Of a stretch of DNA of 64,000 nt, positions 33,564 through 42,178 are shown in pieces (positions within the stretch are counted from its first letter, which is position 1; the number at the start of each line of letters is the position of its first letter). The DNA is taken from NCBI RefSeq assembly GCF_028207065.1, contig NZ_JAQLFP010000003.1, positions 3,860 through 67,859 of the forward strand, read 5' to 3'. Source of the DNA: Collinsella aerofaciens (GTDB lineage: Bacteria > Actinomycetota > Coriobacteriia > Coriobacteriales > Coriobacteriaceae). Below the pieces are notes generated by a model. That model saw only the letters and a program-made list of their open reading frames with translations. It was not told the DNA's origin and searched no databases. A program made the translations under genes and the position numbers.

Positions 33564-34406
33564 ATGGCAATCAAAGCCATCGCAATGGATATCGACGGTA
33601 CGCTCACCAACGACCAAAAGGTCATCAGCCCGCGTACGTGCGAGAAGCTGCTCGCTGCGCAGGAGTCGGGCATTAAGCTCATCTTGGCTTCGGGTCGTCC
33701 TGCATGGGGGCTGCACGCCTTGGCGCAGGAGCTCGACCTTCAAAACCATGATGGTCTGCTAGTTGCCTTTAATGGCGCGCACGTGGTCGACGCTCAGACC
33801 GATGAGGTCCTTTTTGACCAGGCCATGCCGGCTGACGAGCTGCACCGTCTGATTGATCATCTGCGCAATTTCGACGTGATCCCTATGATTTCGCTCGGTC
33901 GCGATTTGCACGTCGAGGACTCGTACCATTGCATGATCACGCTGCCTGACGGCTTGCAGAAGAATATCGTCAAGTATGAGCGCGATGCGTGCGATCTTAA
34001 GATTCGCGAGGTCGAGAGCTTGCATGAGGTCGTGGACACTTATCCCGTGGACAAGCTGCTGACGGCGGGTGATCCGACCTACCTGCAGGCGCATTACGAG
34101 GAGATGTATGCGCCCTTTACCCAGACGCTTTCGGGCATGTTTACGGCCGACTGGTACTTTGAGTACACGGCGCCCGGTATCGACAAAGCCCGTGCGCTCG
34201 AGGGTGCCCTGCCCAAGCTCGGTATCGATGCCAGCGAGGTCGTCTCGTTTGGCGACGGCCAGAACGACAAGTCCATGATTGAGTGGGCCGGCACCGGTGT
34301 TGCCATGGGCAACGCCGTCGATGAGGTTAAGGCAGTTGCCCAGATGGTAACCGCCAATAACAACGAAGACGGTATTGCAGTGGCGCTGGATAAGCTGCTG
34401 GGTTAG
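33564..34406 (+). CDS. Cof-type HAD phosphatase
   Basis: A 280-residue HAD hydrolase with MDIDGTLT, LASGRPAWG and VSFGDGQNDKSM motifs and a C2 cap. It is similar in plan to the gene at 11577 but only distantly related in sequence. ATG 33564 follows GGGAGG. It may dephosphorylate sugar phosphates; substrate unassigned. Confidence 0.93.
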   Translation: MAIKAIAMDIDGTLTNDQKVISPRTCEKLLAAQESGIKLILASGRPAWGLHALAQELDLQNHDGLLVAFNGAHVVDAQTDEVLFDQAMPADELHRLIDHLRNFDVIPMISLGRDLHVEDSYHCMITLPDGLQKNIVKYERDACDLKIREVESLHEVVDTYPVDKLLTAGDPTYLQAHYEEMYAPFTQTLSGMFTADWYFEYTAPGIDKARALEGALPKLGIDASEVVSFGDGQNDKSMIEWAGTGVAMGNAVDEVKAVAQMVTANNNEDGIAVALDKLLG

Positions 34407-34429
34407 AATCGCCGATTAATGCATGGTTT

Positions 34430-34455
34430 GGGCGCCTGCTTGCGGGCGCCCTTTT
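34430..34455 (+). terminator. Terminator after the Cof-type HAD gene
   Basis: GGGCGCC (34430-34436) pairs with GGCGCCC (34445-34451), followed by TTTT. It lies only 15 bases before the next start codon. Confidence 0.75.
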
Positions 34456-34470
34456 GTTAGGGAGGGTGCC

Positions 34471-35130
34471 GTGTCCGCATTTCCGTTCGACGCCGTTATC
34501 TTTGACATGGACGGTGTCATTGTCGATACCGAGTATTACTACCTGGGCGAGACTGCCGCGTTTGCCAAGGAGCTTGGGCTTAACCTGACTCAAGAGGAGT
34601 TGAATGGGCAAGTCGGTACCTCGCATCAGTTCTTCCTGCATATGCTGGGCGATTGGTTTGAGCGCGCCGGTAAGGGGCATTTCACTGGCGAGGAAGCGTT
34701 GGCCCGTTGGGACGAGTGGGCGCATAAGCGTCCGCGCGACTATCAGGCTTTGATTAACCCAGGCGCCGTGGATACGATTCGAGAGCTGCCACGCCGTGGC
34801 GTTCGCGTGGCGCTTGCCAGCTCGTCTCCCATGGATAGCATCGAGGAAGTGCTCAACGCGTGCGGGCTGTCGGATGCCTTTGAGTATGTGGTGAGCGGCG
34901 AGCAGTTTAAGGAGAGTAAGCCCGAGCCCGACATCTACCTGCATGCGCTGGACCTGCTGGGGCTGCCCGCGAATCGCTGCTGCTGCGTTGAGGATTCGGT
35001 GCCTGGCATCACTGCCGGCAAGCGCGCCGGTCTGACAGTCATCGCCAAGCGCGAGGAGCGCTTTGGCTTTAGTCAGGACGCCGCGGATAAGATTATCGAT
35101 CAGCTGCCGGACCTGCTGGAACTCGCGTAA
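34471..35130 (+). CDS. HAD phosphatase / beta-phosphoglucomutase-like
   Basis: A 219-residue HAD subfamily IA enzyme with a C1 helical cap. Motifs are FDMDGVIVDTE, LASSSPMDS, the lysine in KESKPEPDIY, and VEDSVPGITAGKRAG. Relatives include beta-phosphoglucomutase and sugar-phosphate phosphatases. GTG 34471 follows AGGGAGGG. The terminator directly upstream suggests a separate promoter or readthrough. Confidence 0.9.
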   Translation: MSAFPFDAVIFDMDGVIVDTEYYYLGETAAFAKELGLNLTQEELNGQVGTSHQFFLHMLGDWFERAGKGHFTGEEALARWDEWAHKRPRDYQALINPGAVDTIRELPRRGVRVALASSSPMDSIEEVLNACGLSDAFEYVVSGEQFKESKPEPDIYLHALDLLGLPANRCCCVEDSVPGITAGKRAGLTVIAKREERFGFSQDAADKIIDQLPDLLELA

Positions 35131-35202
35131 GAGCGCGTTAGTTGCGCGTTTTTCGGGTCCGATGAGTAAATACCCGACATTTTGGTGCGACACCTAGCAT
35201 AC

Positions 35203-35220
35203 TTTAAGCTAATGCTTAAG
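35203..35220. promoter_or_regulatory. Candidate operator upstream of the GntR gene
   Basis: TTAAGC-TAAT-GCTTAA (35204-35219) is a perfect inverted repeat 57 bases before the regulator start, with a further CTTAAGC half at 35232-35238. It is a plausible autoregulatory site for the GntR protein. Confidence 0.5.
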
Positions 35221-35276
35221 GACTTGTTGAATGCCCTTAAGCCCGTTTTAGACGTAATTGCGCTGGGAGAGGGTAT

Positions 35277-36020
35277 ATGCCACCGACTGAAGGGCTAACT
35301 GGCGGTAAAGCAGCGATACCGCTGTACCAACAGGTCATTGATATCATTAAAAACGAAATCAACTCCGGTGCCTACAAGGCAGGTGCGCGGATACCCAACG
35401 AATTCGAATTGGCTGAGAGCTATAAAGTTGGCCGCGTTACCGTGCGACGCGCTATTGAGGAGCTCGTCCAACAGGGCTATCTAACGAAGCGACAGGGGAA
35501 AGGCACGTTTGTCAATGCCCCCAAGCTCAAGCGCAAGATTCGCCAGAAGGATGACGTCCAGAGTTTTTCGGACGCATGCCGCGCTAACGGAATGGAACCG
35601 GGGGCGTGTGTCATTTCGAGAAAGATACTGCCGGCGGATTCCACCGAAGCACAGTTCTTTGGTGTTCCCGTTGGAACTGACTTGATTTGCGTTGAGCGCG
35701 TGCGTACTGCCGATGGCGTCCCTGTCATGCTTGAGAACAACATATACGTTTACGAGGACAACGCCTATCTATCAACGGCGCCTCTATCTAACCAATCCAT
35801 TTTTGAGTTCGTGCGCAACCGGACGGGGCGGACGCCTGCGTTTACCGACCCGTGCACGCTCGAGATCGCGTGCGCATCGCCCGAGGTCGCTCGGTTGCTG
35901 GCGGTTCCCGTTGGCGAACCCTTGTTTTATATGGAAGCCTTCTTCTTTGATGAGCAGCGGCGGCCGTTTATCATCGGTCGTCAGCGGATCGTTGGGTCTC
36001 GCTACGTTTTTGACATCTAG
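35277..36020 (+). CDS. GntR/UTRA-family regulator (FrlR-like position)
   Basis: A 247-residue HutC-subfamily GntR regulator. The winged helix (residues 15-80) has PLYQQVIDIIKNEINSG and VGRVTVRRAIEELVQQGYL. The UTRA effector domain follows (about 100-240). UTRA proteins sense phosphorylated sugars or related small molecules, and E. coli frlR is of this class. It heads a large catabolic locus. The substrate or its phosphorylated form is the expected inducer. Confidence 0.92.
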   Translation: MPPTEGLTGGKAAIPLYQQVIDIIKNEINSGAYKAGARIPNEFELAESYKVGRVTVRRAIEELVQQGYLTKRQGKGTFVNAPKLKRKIRQKDDVQSFSDACRANGMEPGACVISRKILPADSTEAQFFGVPVGTDLICVERVRTADGVPVMLENNIYVYEDNAYLSTAPLSNQSIFEFVRNRTGRTPAFTDPCTLEIACASPEVARLLAVPVGEPLFYMEAFFFDEQRRPFIIGRQRIVGSRYVFDI

Positions 36021-36034
36021 GACATTGCGAATGG

Positions 36035-36067
36035 AGACGCCCGGTGGATCATCTCACCGGGCGTTTC
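36035..36067 (+). terminator. Terminator of the GntR gene
   Basis: ACGCCCGGTG (36037-36046) pairs with CACCGGGCGT (36055-36064), followed by TTT. It separates regulator and structural genes. Confidence 0.75.
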
Positions 36068-36159
36068 CATACCGTTCACGGCGCAAACGCAACCGTTCAA
36101 CCGCGTTGCGGCAATCAGTTTGAAATTATCTTGATGACGAGAAAAGCTGCTGGTAATCT

Positions 36160-36178
36160 ATAGAACGTCATAGAACGT
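36160..36178. promoter_or_regulatory. Direct repeat upstream of the catabolic operon
   Basis: ATAGAACGT occurs twice with a ten-base period (36160-36168 and 36170-36178), about 60 bases before the transporter start. It may be a regulator-binding site; it does not resemble the palindrome upstream of gntR. Confidence 0.4.
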
Positions 36179-36238
36179 TTGCCTTGTGCAGACGTTGAAG
36201 CGAGATGCGATGCAGTCTCGAGTTCTTTGGAGGTATCT

Positions 36239-37702
36239 ATGTCAGATACGAAGGCGAAGAAGACAAACAGACGTTTTAAGTTCAAATTACCGCATGTCTA
36301 TACGATCATGTTCTTGCTGATCGTTGTCTTTGCGGTCCTGACTTGGATCGTTCCCTCTGGTCAGTATCAGCGCAAGACGATTTCGACAGCGGCGGGCGAG
36401 CGTGAAGTCGCCGTTGCTGGAACCTATGAACAGGTCGATAAGAACTACACCGATTCCGAGACCGGCGAGACCATCAATCTGGGTCAGGATATCTTCGCGG
36501 TCCTGCAAGCGCCCACTAAGGGCATCCAAGAGGCTGCCGACGTCGTTGCGTTCGTCTTATTGATTGGCGGATCGTTCGCAATCATCACCAAGACCAACGC
36601 TTTGAATGCCGGCATGAGCCGTGTGATTAAAAAGCTCAAGAACAAGGACATCCTCATCATTCCCATCACGATGACGTTGCTGTCCATTTGCGGCACTACG
36701 TTTGGTATGTCTGAGGAAGCCCTGCCGTTCTATGCCATCTTCATTCCCATCATGATGGGTATCGGTTATGACTCGATGACGGCATTCATCATCTGCTTCC
36801 TTGGTCCTAACCTGGGATATTGTGCTTCGACCATCGACCCGTTTAACGTCTTGATCGCACAGGGCATTATCGGCATCGAGGGCAATCCGCAACTGTGGCT
36901 GCGCGCCGTTTCTTGGGCCATCTTCACTGCCGTCGGTATCGCATGGGCCATGCGCTACGCCATGCGCGTCAAGAAAAACCCCGAGTCGTCCATTACGTAC
37001 GAGGACGATAAGCTCAAGCGTATCGAGTTTTCCGTGACCGATGCCTCCATCGAGGAAGAGTTCACTATCCGTCAGAAGCTCGTGCTTATCGATTTTGCTT
37101 GCGGTATGGGCATTATCGTCTGGGGTCTTGTTACCCAGGGTTGGTACATGAATGAGATTTCCGCCGTGTTCCTTGGCATGGGCTTGCTTGCCGGTATCCT
37201 GGGCGGTCTTGACCAGCAGACGATTGCTGAGGAGTTCGTTAAAGGTCTCGCCGACTTTGCGTACGCCGCCATCGTTATTGGTATCGCTCGCGGTATTCTG
37301 GTCATCGCCGAGGGCGGCATGATCATCGACACCATTCTCCAGGCGCTCGCTACTGCGCTCGCCGGTGCACCCGCCGCCGTCTACACCACGTTTATGTATA
37401 TCGTCCTTGGCCTGCTCTCTTTGCTGGTTCCCTCGAGTTCTGGCCTGGCGGCGCTCACCATGCCTGTTATGGGCCCCCTGACCGAGCTTATGGGCCTCAA
37501 TCCCGAGGCAGCCGTTACCGCGCTCCAGTTTGCTAATCAGACCATCAACACCATCAGTCCCGTGGCGGGCATGACGGTCGCCGGCCTTGCCGTGGCAAAG
37601 ATCTCGTTTGGCCAATGGTGGAAGACCATTTGGAAGTTCTTCATTTTCATGGTCGTCTTTGGCCTGATCGTAACGGCAATCTCTGGCATGCTTCCGGTGT
37701 AG
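36239..37702 (+). CDS. YfcC-family membrane transporter
   Basis: A 487-residue integral membrane carrier of the YfcC / short-chain C4-type family with about 11-12 hydrophobic helices. The cytosolic N-terminus is lysine-rich (KAKKTNRRFKFKLPH), followed by YTIMFLLIVVFAVLTWIVPS. SSSGLAALTMPVMGPLTEL and ANQTINTISPVAGMT are typical conserved segments. Relatives take up amino acids, dipeptides or organic acids by ion coupling. First structural gene of the locus, nine bases before the amidohydrolase, so it should import the pathway substrate. ATG 36239 follows TTGGAGG. Confidence 0.9.
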   Translation: MSDTKAKKTNRRFKFKLPHVYTIMFLLIVVFAVLTWIVPSGQYQRKTISTAAGEREVAVAGTYEQVDKNYTDSETGETINLGQDIFAVLQAPTKGIQEAADVVAFVLLIGGSFAIITKTNALNAGMSRVIKKLKNKDILIIPITMTLLSICGTTFGMSEEALPFYAIFIPIMMGIGYDSMTAFIICFLGPNLGYCASTIDPFNVLIAQGIIGIEGNPQLWLRAVSWAIFTAVGIAWAMRYAMRVKKNPESSITYEDDKLKRIEFSVTDASIEEEFTIRQKLVLIDFACGMGIIVWGLVTQGWYMNEISAVFLGMGLLAGILGGLDQQTIAEEFVKGLADFAYAAIVIGIARGILVIAEGGMIIDTILQALATALAGAPAAVYTTFMYIVLGLLSLLVPSSSGLAALTMPVMGPLTELMGLNPEAAVTALQFANQTINTISPVAGMTVAGLAVAKISFGQWWKTIWKFFIFMVVFGLIVTAISGMLPV

Positions 37703-37711
37703 GTGGTTGTG

Positions 37712-39295
37712 ATGTCTGATCGTTTGACGGTCCTGACGTCTAAGAGCGTCTTTACCGGTACGGGGGACCTGCCGTTTGAAGGTTTCGTAGCGGTCCGTGG
37801 CAATCGAATTGAGGCTGTTGGCACCAAGTGTGAGGTAGCTTCGTATTTGACCCAAGCGGACGAGGTAGTTGACCTGGGCGACCGCACCGTCATGCCTGGC
37901 CTGATCGATGTGCATACCTTCTATACGGGCTGGGCGCTGCGGACGTTGGGGTCTGATCTGTCCGGCGTCGCCGATGCCAAAGAGGCCGTGTCGCTCTTGC
38001 GTGCATGGAAAGAAGATCATCCGGATTGCGCGGCGGCTTTTGGCCACAACCTACCCGAAACGCTGGCATCGGATGCCGAGAACGCAAATACGGCGGCTGT
38101 GTTTGACGATTGTTTTGGCGATATCCCTGTCGTCTGCTTTACACCGGGTGCGGAGACCTGCGTTCTCAATGCTGCCGCCAGTGCGCGATACGGCTTTACA
38201 CCGCAGGCGTGCTATGCCGAGAAGATCTGGCGCATGATGAGCGATTTCCTCGCGCTGCCCGAGGTACGTGCGGGGTATTCGGACTACATGAGCATGCTTA
38301 ACGAGCGCGGCGTTACCGCCATCAAGGAGATGGCGTTTGATGACTACTACGGCTTTGCCGACGAAATGGCTCGCCGTGAGGAATCTGGTGAGCTGACGGT
38401 TCGCGTCTCTATGATGTCGCAGCCGGTGGGCGCTGGTGCAAATCTGGCATATGCCCGCGAGGCACGAGAGCGCTTCCGGGGACCGTTCGTTCGTTTTTCT
38501 GGCTTCAACCGTATGACCGATCGCGGCGTATGGGCGGGGCTTGCCGAGATGATTGACCCCTATGAGGACACGGCCGATGCGGGAGCCGCCGGCAAGACGG
38601 TCGTCGAGGAGCCCGAGTGGGATCTGATTGAGAACGAGCTACGTGCAATTGATGCTGACGGCTTCCGATATTCCTTGCATTGCCAGGGAGATGGCGCCGT
38701 TCGTCGCACCGTGGCGCTCTATGCCTCGCTGCCTCGAGACGAACATGGACGGATGCTTCGCCGCCATGCGATTACCGATCTCGAGAACTCTGACCCGACC
38801 GATCTTATCGAGTTTGGCAAGTTAGGTGGAATTTGCGAGGTCTATCCGCAGATTCTGACGCTGGACCGGCGCGAGGATTGCCTATCGATGATGCGTCGAC
38901 AAATTGGCGAGACGCGACTTTTACACAGCTGGAATCGCCGCGGCATGGAAGATTCCGGATGCACGGTGTGCTGTGGTACGGATTTGCCGCTGCTGATTCC
39001 GAGCCTGGGCGAGTCAATCTACAGCGCGTGCGGCGGATACTTCGACGATGGACTGCCCGTGAATGAGGCCAACGTGCTGACGCTTGTCGAGCTCTTGCGC
39101 GCTTGGACTGCCGGGGGCGCGTACGATCTGATGCGCGAAGACGAGCTGGGTACGCTTGAGGTTGGCAAGCTTGCCGATATCTGCGTGCTCGATCGGGATG
39201 TGTTCGACCTCGATTATCGCGACGCACGCGATCTTGCGGTTGATATGACGATGTCGGACGGACAAATCGTGTTCGATCGAAATAAGGAGGCATAA
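37712..39295 (+). CDS. YtcJ-like amidohydrolase with atypical metal site
   Basis: A 527-residue amidohydrolase-superfamily protein related to YtcJ. The start of the catalytic barrel is PGLIDVHTFYTG (H68), where the usual HxH reads HTF (F70), so one canonical ligand is missing. Later blocks are HCQGDGAVRR, RHAITD, CGTDLPLL and the C-terminal GTLEVGKLADICVLD. Members hydrolyse amide or cyclic amide bonds. In this operon it could release an amino or acyl part from the imported compound. ATG 37712 follows AGGTGG. Confidence 0.85.
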   Translation: MSDRLTVLTSKSVFTGTGDLPFEGFVAVRGNRIEAVGTKCEVASYLTQADEVVDLGDRTVMPGLIDVHTFYTGWALRTLGSDLSGVADAKEAVSLLRAWKEDHPDCAAAFGHNLPETLASDAENANTAAVFDDCFGDIPVVCFTPGAETCVLNAAASARYGFTPQACYAEKIWRMMSDFLALPEVRAGYSDYMSMLNERGVTAIKEMAFDDYYGFADEMARREESGELTVRVSMMSQPVGAGANLAYAREARERFRGPFVRFSGFNRMTDRGVWAGLAEMIDPYEDTADAGAAGKTVVEEPEWDLIENELRAIDADGFRYSLHCQGDGAVRRTVALYASLPRDEHGRMLRRHAITDLENSDPTDLIEFGKLGGICEVYPQILTLDRREDCLSMMRRQIGETRLLHSWNRRGMEDSGCTVCCGTDLPLLIPSLGESIYSACGGYFDDGLPVNEANVLTLVELLRAWTAGGAYDLMREDELGTLEVGKLADICVLDRDVFDLDYRDARDLAVDMTMSDGQIVFDRNKEA

Positions 39296-39296
39296 G

Positions 39297-40148
39297 GTGT
39301 CTGAATCCAAACCGACGCTGCGCCGCGAACAGATTGCGGGCATGAATATCCACTACATCATGTGGTCGCTCGATTACTTCCTTGACGCGCAGCAGCGTTT
39401 GGGCTTTGAGTCCATTGAGCTGTGGTGTGCGGAGCCGCATGTGACGCTCGACCACACGGGCTACTTTGAGGCTGAGGTCCTGGCGAAAAAGGCTGCAGAC
39501 CGTGGGCTTAGGTATCGTACTCTGTGCCCCGAGAATGTTGTCTATCCTTGGCAATACTGCGCACGCAAGCCGCTGCATGAACAGCGCAGCCTGGCGTACT
39601 TTAAGCACGGCATTGAGCTTGCCGAGGTACTTGGGTGCGACCGTATGTCCGTCAACTCGGGCTGGGGCGACTGGGACGAGGATCGCGAGGAAGCCTGGAA
39701 GCGCAGCCGCGAGCACTTGTCCATTCTAGCGGAGTATGCCGGCGAGCACGGTCTGGTGCTTACGATGGAAAGCCTGCGTCCCGAGGAGAGCAACCTTGTG
39801 ACGACGGTTTCCGATGCGAAGCGCATGATTGACGAGGTCGCGAGCCCGTACTTACAGCCCATGGTTGATACAACCGCGATGGGCGTTGCAGGCGAGACGC
39901 TCGAGGACTGGTTTGCCGCCTTTGGTGATGGGGCAATTCACGAGATGCACTTTATCGACGGTGACCCGTATGGCCATCTGGTGTGGGGCGATGGCAAGCA
40001 CGATATGGACGCCTTCGTCGCCACGCTCAACGCCCATGGTTTTGACGGCATGCTGGGCCAGGAAATCACGGACGGTCGTTACTACGATGACCCGGCGGCG
40101 GCAGATGCCAAGAACATGGCCGCATTCGAGAAATATCTGATTGACTAA
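39297..40148 (+). CDS. FrlC-like sugar epimerase / xylose isomerase-like TIM barrel
   Basis: A 283-residue AP-endonuclease-2/xylose-isomerase-like barrel. FESIELWCAEPHV, SVNSGWGDWDED, LTMESLRPEESN (metal-binding Glu), DTTAMGVAGETL, MHFIDGDPYGHLVWGDG and GQEITDGRYYDDP match the FrlC / 3-epimerase pattern. FrlC interconverts fructoselysine and psicoselysine. GTG 39297 follows AAGGAGG and begins one base after the amidohydrolase stop. I place it as an epimerase acting on an Amadori-type compound. Confidence 0.82.
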   Translation: MSESKPTLRREQIAGMNIHYIMWSLDYFLDAQQRLGFESIELWCAEPHVTLDHTGYFEAEVLAKKAADRGLRYRTLCPENVVYPWQYCARKPLHEQRSLAYFKHGIELAEVLGCDRMSVNSGWGDWDEDREEAWKRSREHLSILAEYAGEHGLVLTMESLRPEESNLVTTVSDAKRMIDEVASPYLQPMVDTTAMGVAGETLEDWFAAFGDGAIHEMHFIDGDPYGHLVWGDGKHDMDAFVATLNAHGFDGMLGQEITDGRYYDDPAAADAKNMAAFEKYLID

Positions 40149-40210
40149 AACAACTATCGGCCACGCAGCCAATCTCATTGATTGCGGACCAAACAAGAAA
40201 GGAACTGGAT

Positions 40211-41179
40211 ATGAACGCACACGATCTGATCAAAGAGGCAATTGCCGAGAAGGGCAAGTTCGACAGCGTCTACTGGATTGCTTGCGGTGGCTCCATGATC
40301 GATTTGATCCCGGCTCATGAGCTTCTGCAGCGCGAGGCAACCACCTTCACTTCGTATATCTATACCGCGCGTGAATTCGACATTATGCGTCCGCGTCGTC
40401 TGGGCGAGAAGTCCCTGGTCATCGCTTGTAGCCACAGTGGCAACACCCCCGAGGTCGTCGAGGGCTGCGAGATTGCCCTTGCTGCCGGCGCTACGGTGAT
40501 CGCCCAGACCGACAACGCTGGATCTAAGATCGACTCCGGCAAGTGGACCACGTGGGTCTACCCGTGGGGCGAGGGTGTGCCGCAGGCCGAGGTCCCCGCT
40601 GGTATTTCGCTGTCGCTTGCGGCAGAGCTGCTCGATCAGCAGGAGGGCTACGCCGATCTTGCCGATATGTATGCCGGTATCGCCGAGATGGATAAGATTC
40701 TTCCCCCGGCACGCGAGAAGGTAAATGCCGAGCTGGGCGATCGCTTTGCCAAGCTTTGCCAGGAGCACGAGTTCTTCTATATTCTGGGCAGCGGTCCCAA
40801 CTTTAGCCAGACCTACGGTTTCGCTATCTGCTCTCTTATGGAGATGCAGTGGCAGCACTGCAGCTACATCCACTCTGCCGAGTACTTCCATGGCCCCTTC
40901 GAGGCTACTCAGGATGGCGTTTTTTACTTCCTGCAGATGGGCTCCAGCGAGTGCCGTGCTATGGACGAGCGCGCCCTGGCGTTCCTTAAGACGCATACCG
41001 ATACGCTGATGGTGCTCGATGCCAAGGAGTACGGTATGGAAGCCGTGCCGGCGAGCGTCCGTGCCTATCTGGACCCGGTGCTGTTCTATGCCATGAACTG
41101 CGAGCTGCGTGCTGCACGCGGCAAGGTGTTTGATCACGATCCCGATTTCCGTCGCTATATGGGTGTTGTCGAGTACTAG
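40211..41179 (+). CDS. FrlB-like sugar-amine deglycase (SIS domains)
   Basis: A 322-residue double-SIS protein. VYWIACGGSMIDLIPAH, IACSHSGNTPEVVEGC and ILGSGPNFSQTYGFAICSLMEMQ are the phosphosugar-binding loops, and SAEYFHGPFEAT contains the active-site Glu-His region. FrlB cleaves fructoselysine-6-phosphate to glucose-6-phosphate and lysine; FraB acts likewise on fructose-asparagine phosphate. The neighbouring kinase and epimerase support deglycase over isomerase. The amine released cannot be read from the sequence. Confidence 0.85.
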   Translation: MNAHDLIKEAIAEKGKFDSVYWIACGGSMIDLIPAHELLQREATTFTSYIYTAREFDIMRPRRLGEKSLVIACSHSGNTPEVVEGCEIALAAGATVIAQTDNAGSKIDSGKWTTWVYPWGEGVPQAEVPAGISLSLAAELLDQQEGYADLADMYAGIAEMDKILPPAREKVNAELGDRFAKLCQEHEFFYILGSGPNFSQTYGFAICSLMEMQWQHCSYIHSAEYFHGPFEATQDGVFYFLQMGSSECRAMDERALAFLKTHTDTLMVLDAKEYGMEAVPASVRAYLDPVLFYAMNCELRAARGKVFDHDPDFRRYMGVVEY

Positions 41180-41193
41180 AAGGGACAAAGGCC

Positions 41194-42057
41194 ATGGCAT
41201 TTAACGTTAACGCGCTCGGATTTGGCGACAACGTCGTCGATCGCTACGAGCATATCCATACCATGTATCCTGGCGGCAATGCGGTGAACTTCGCCGTTTA
41301 TGCCAAGAAATGCGGTGCCGCACGCTCCGCATACATGGGCATTTTTGGCAATGACGCCGCTGCCGAGCATGTCATTGCAAGCCTCGAGGATGAGGGTATC
41401 GAGCTTGACAAGTGCGAGCAGATGATTGGCGAGAACGGAGCGGCTCGCGTCACCGTCGTTGACGGTGACCGTGTCTTCCTTGGCTCCAACGAGGGCGGTA
41501 TCCGTGGCGATGCGCGCTATGTCCTCGATCGCTTTGACCTTTCGTACATGAAGCAGTTCGATGTGGTTCATTCGGGCAACTATTGCTTTACCGAGCGCGA
41601 GCTGCCCAAGCTGAAGGCTGCGGGCGTCACGGTCTCTTTTGACTTTTCGGACGACTCCACCGACGAGTACTACGAGCAGATTGCGCCCTACGTCGATTTC
41701 GCTTTCTTTAGTGCGGCGGATGCCGCGAGTGAGGACGAGATTCGCGAGCGTCTGGCATGGGTGAAGGGCTTGGGTCCGCGTTTTGTGTCGGCTACGGCGG
41801 GCGCCGAGGGCTGCATTGCTTACGACGGCGAGCGTTATTACCGCCAGCTGGCTAAACCGGTAACGGACATGAAGGACACCATGGGGGCGGGCGACTCGTT
41901 CCTCACCTCGTTTTTGATGTGCTATCTCGATTCCGCCAAGCGTGGTGAAGATGGCGCCGAGGCCATCGAGCGTGCGCTCGACTTTGCTGCCGGGTTTGCC
42001 TCGACCGTGTGCGGCATGGAAGGTTCTTGGGGCCACGGAGCACCAATCGTCGAATAG
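41194..42057 (+). CDS. FrlD-like PfkB-family sugar kinase
   Basis: A 287-residue PfkB/ribokinase-family enzyme. GFGDNVVDRYEHIHTMYPGG is close to the FrlD N-terminus, and the active-site DTMGAGDSFLTSF carries the catalytic Asp and anion hole. FrlD phosphorylates fructoselysine at O6, giving the FrlB substrate. It starts 14 bases after the deglycase gene. Its terminator follows at 42128. Confidence 0.88.
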   Translation: MAFNVNALGFGDNVVDRYEHIHTMYPGGNAVNFAVYAKKCGAARSAYMGIFGNDAAAEHVIASLEDEGIELDKCEQMIGENGAARVTVVDGDRVFLGSNEGGIRGDARYVLDRFDLSYMKQFDVVHSGNYCFTERELPKLKAAGVTVSFDFSDDSTDEYYEQIAPYVDFAFFSAADAASEDEIRERLAWVKGLGPRFVSATAGAEGCIAYDGERYYRQLAKPVTDMKDTMGAGDSFLTSFLMCYLDSAKRGEDGAEAIERALDFAAGFASTVCGMEGSWGHGAPIVE

Positions 42058-42127
42058 CTTAAGAAAGCGTACGGCGGTCTGGCTATGAGGCTTTGGACGG
42101 CCGATGCAAAACAATAAGCGAAACGCG

Positions 42128-42161
42128 AAAAGGGGGCTCGCCATGTGGTGGGTCCCCTTTT
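42128..42161 (+). terminator. Intrinsic terminator inside the catabolic locus
   Basis: AAAAGGGGGCTC (42128-42139) pairs with GGGTCCCCTTTT (42150-42161) with two wobbles, ending in T4. It divides the locus between the two kinase genes, so the second half is either read through at lower level or has its own start. Confidence 0.75.
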
Positions 42162-42178
42162 GAACATTGGAGAAGACC

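Noticed and set aside
36557..38047. Frame antisense to the YfcC transporter
   Set aside because: It crosses two real genes and is rich in His/Asn/Asp codons created by the opposite strand.
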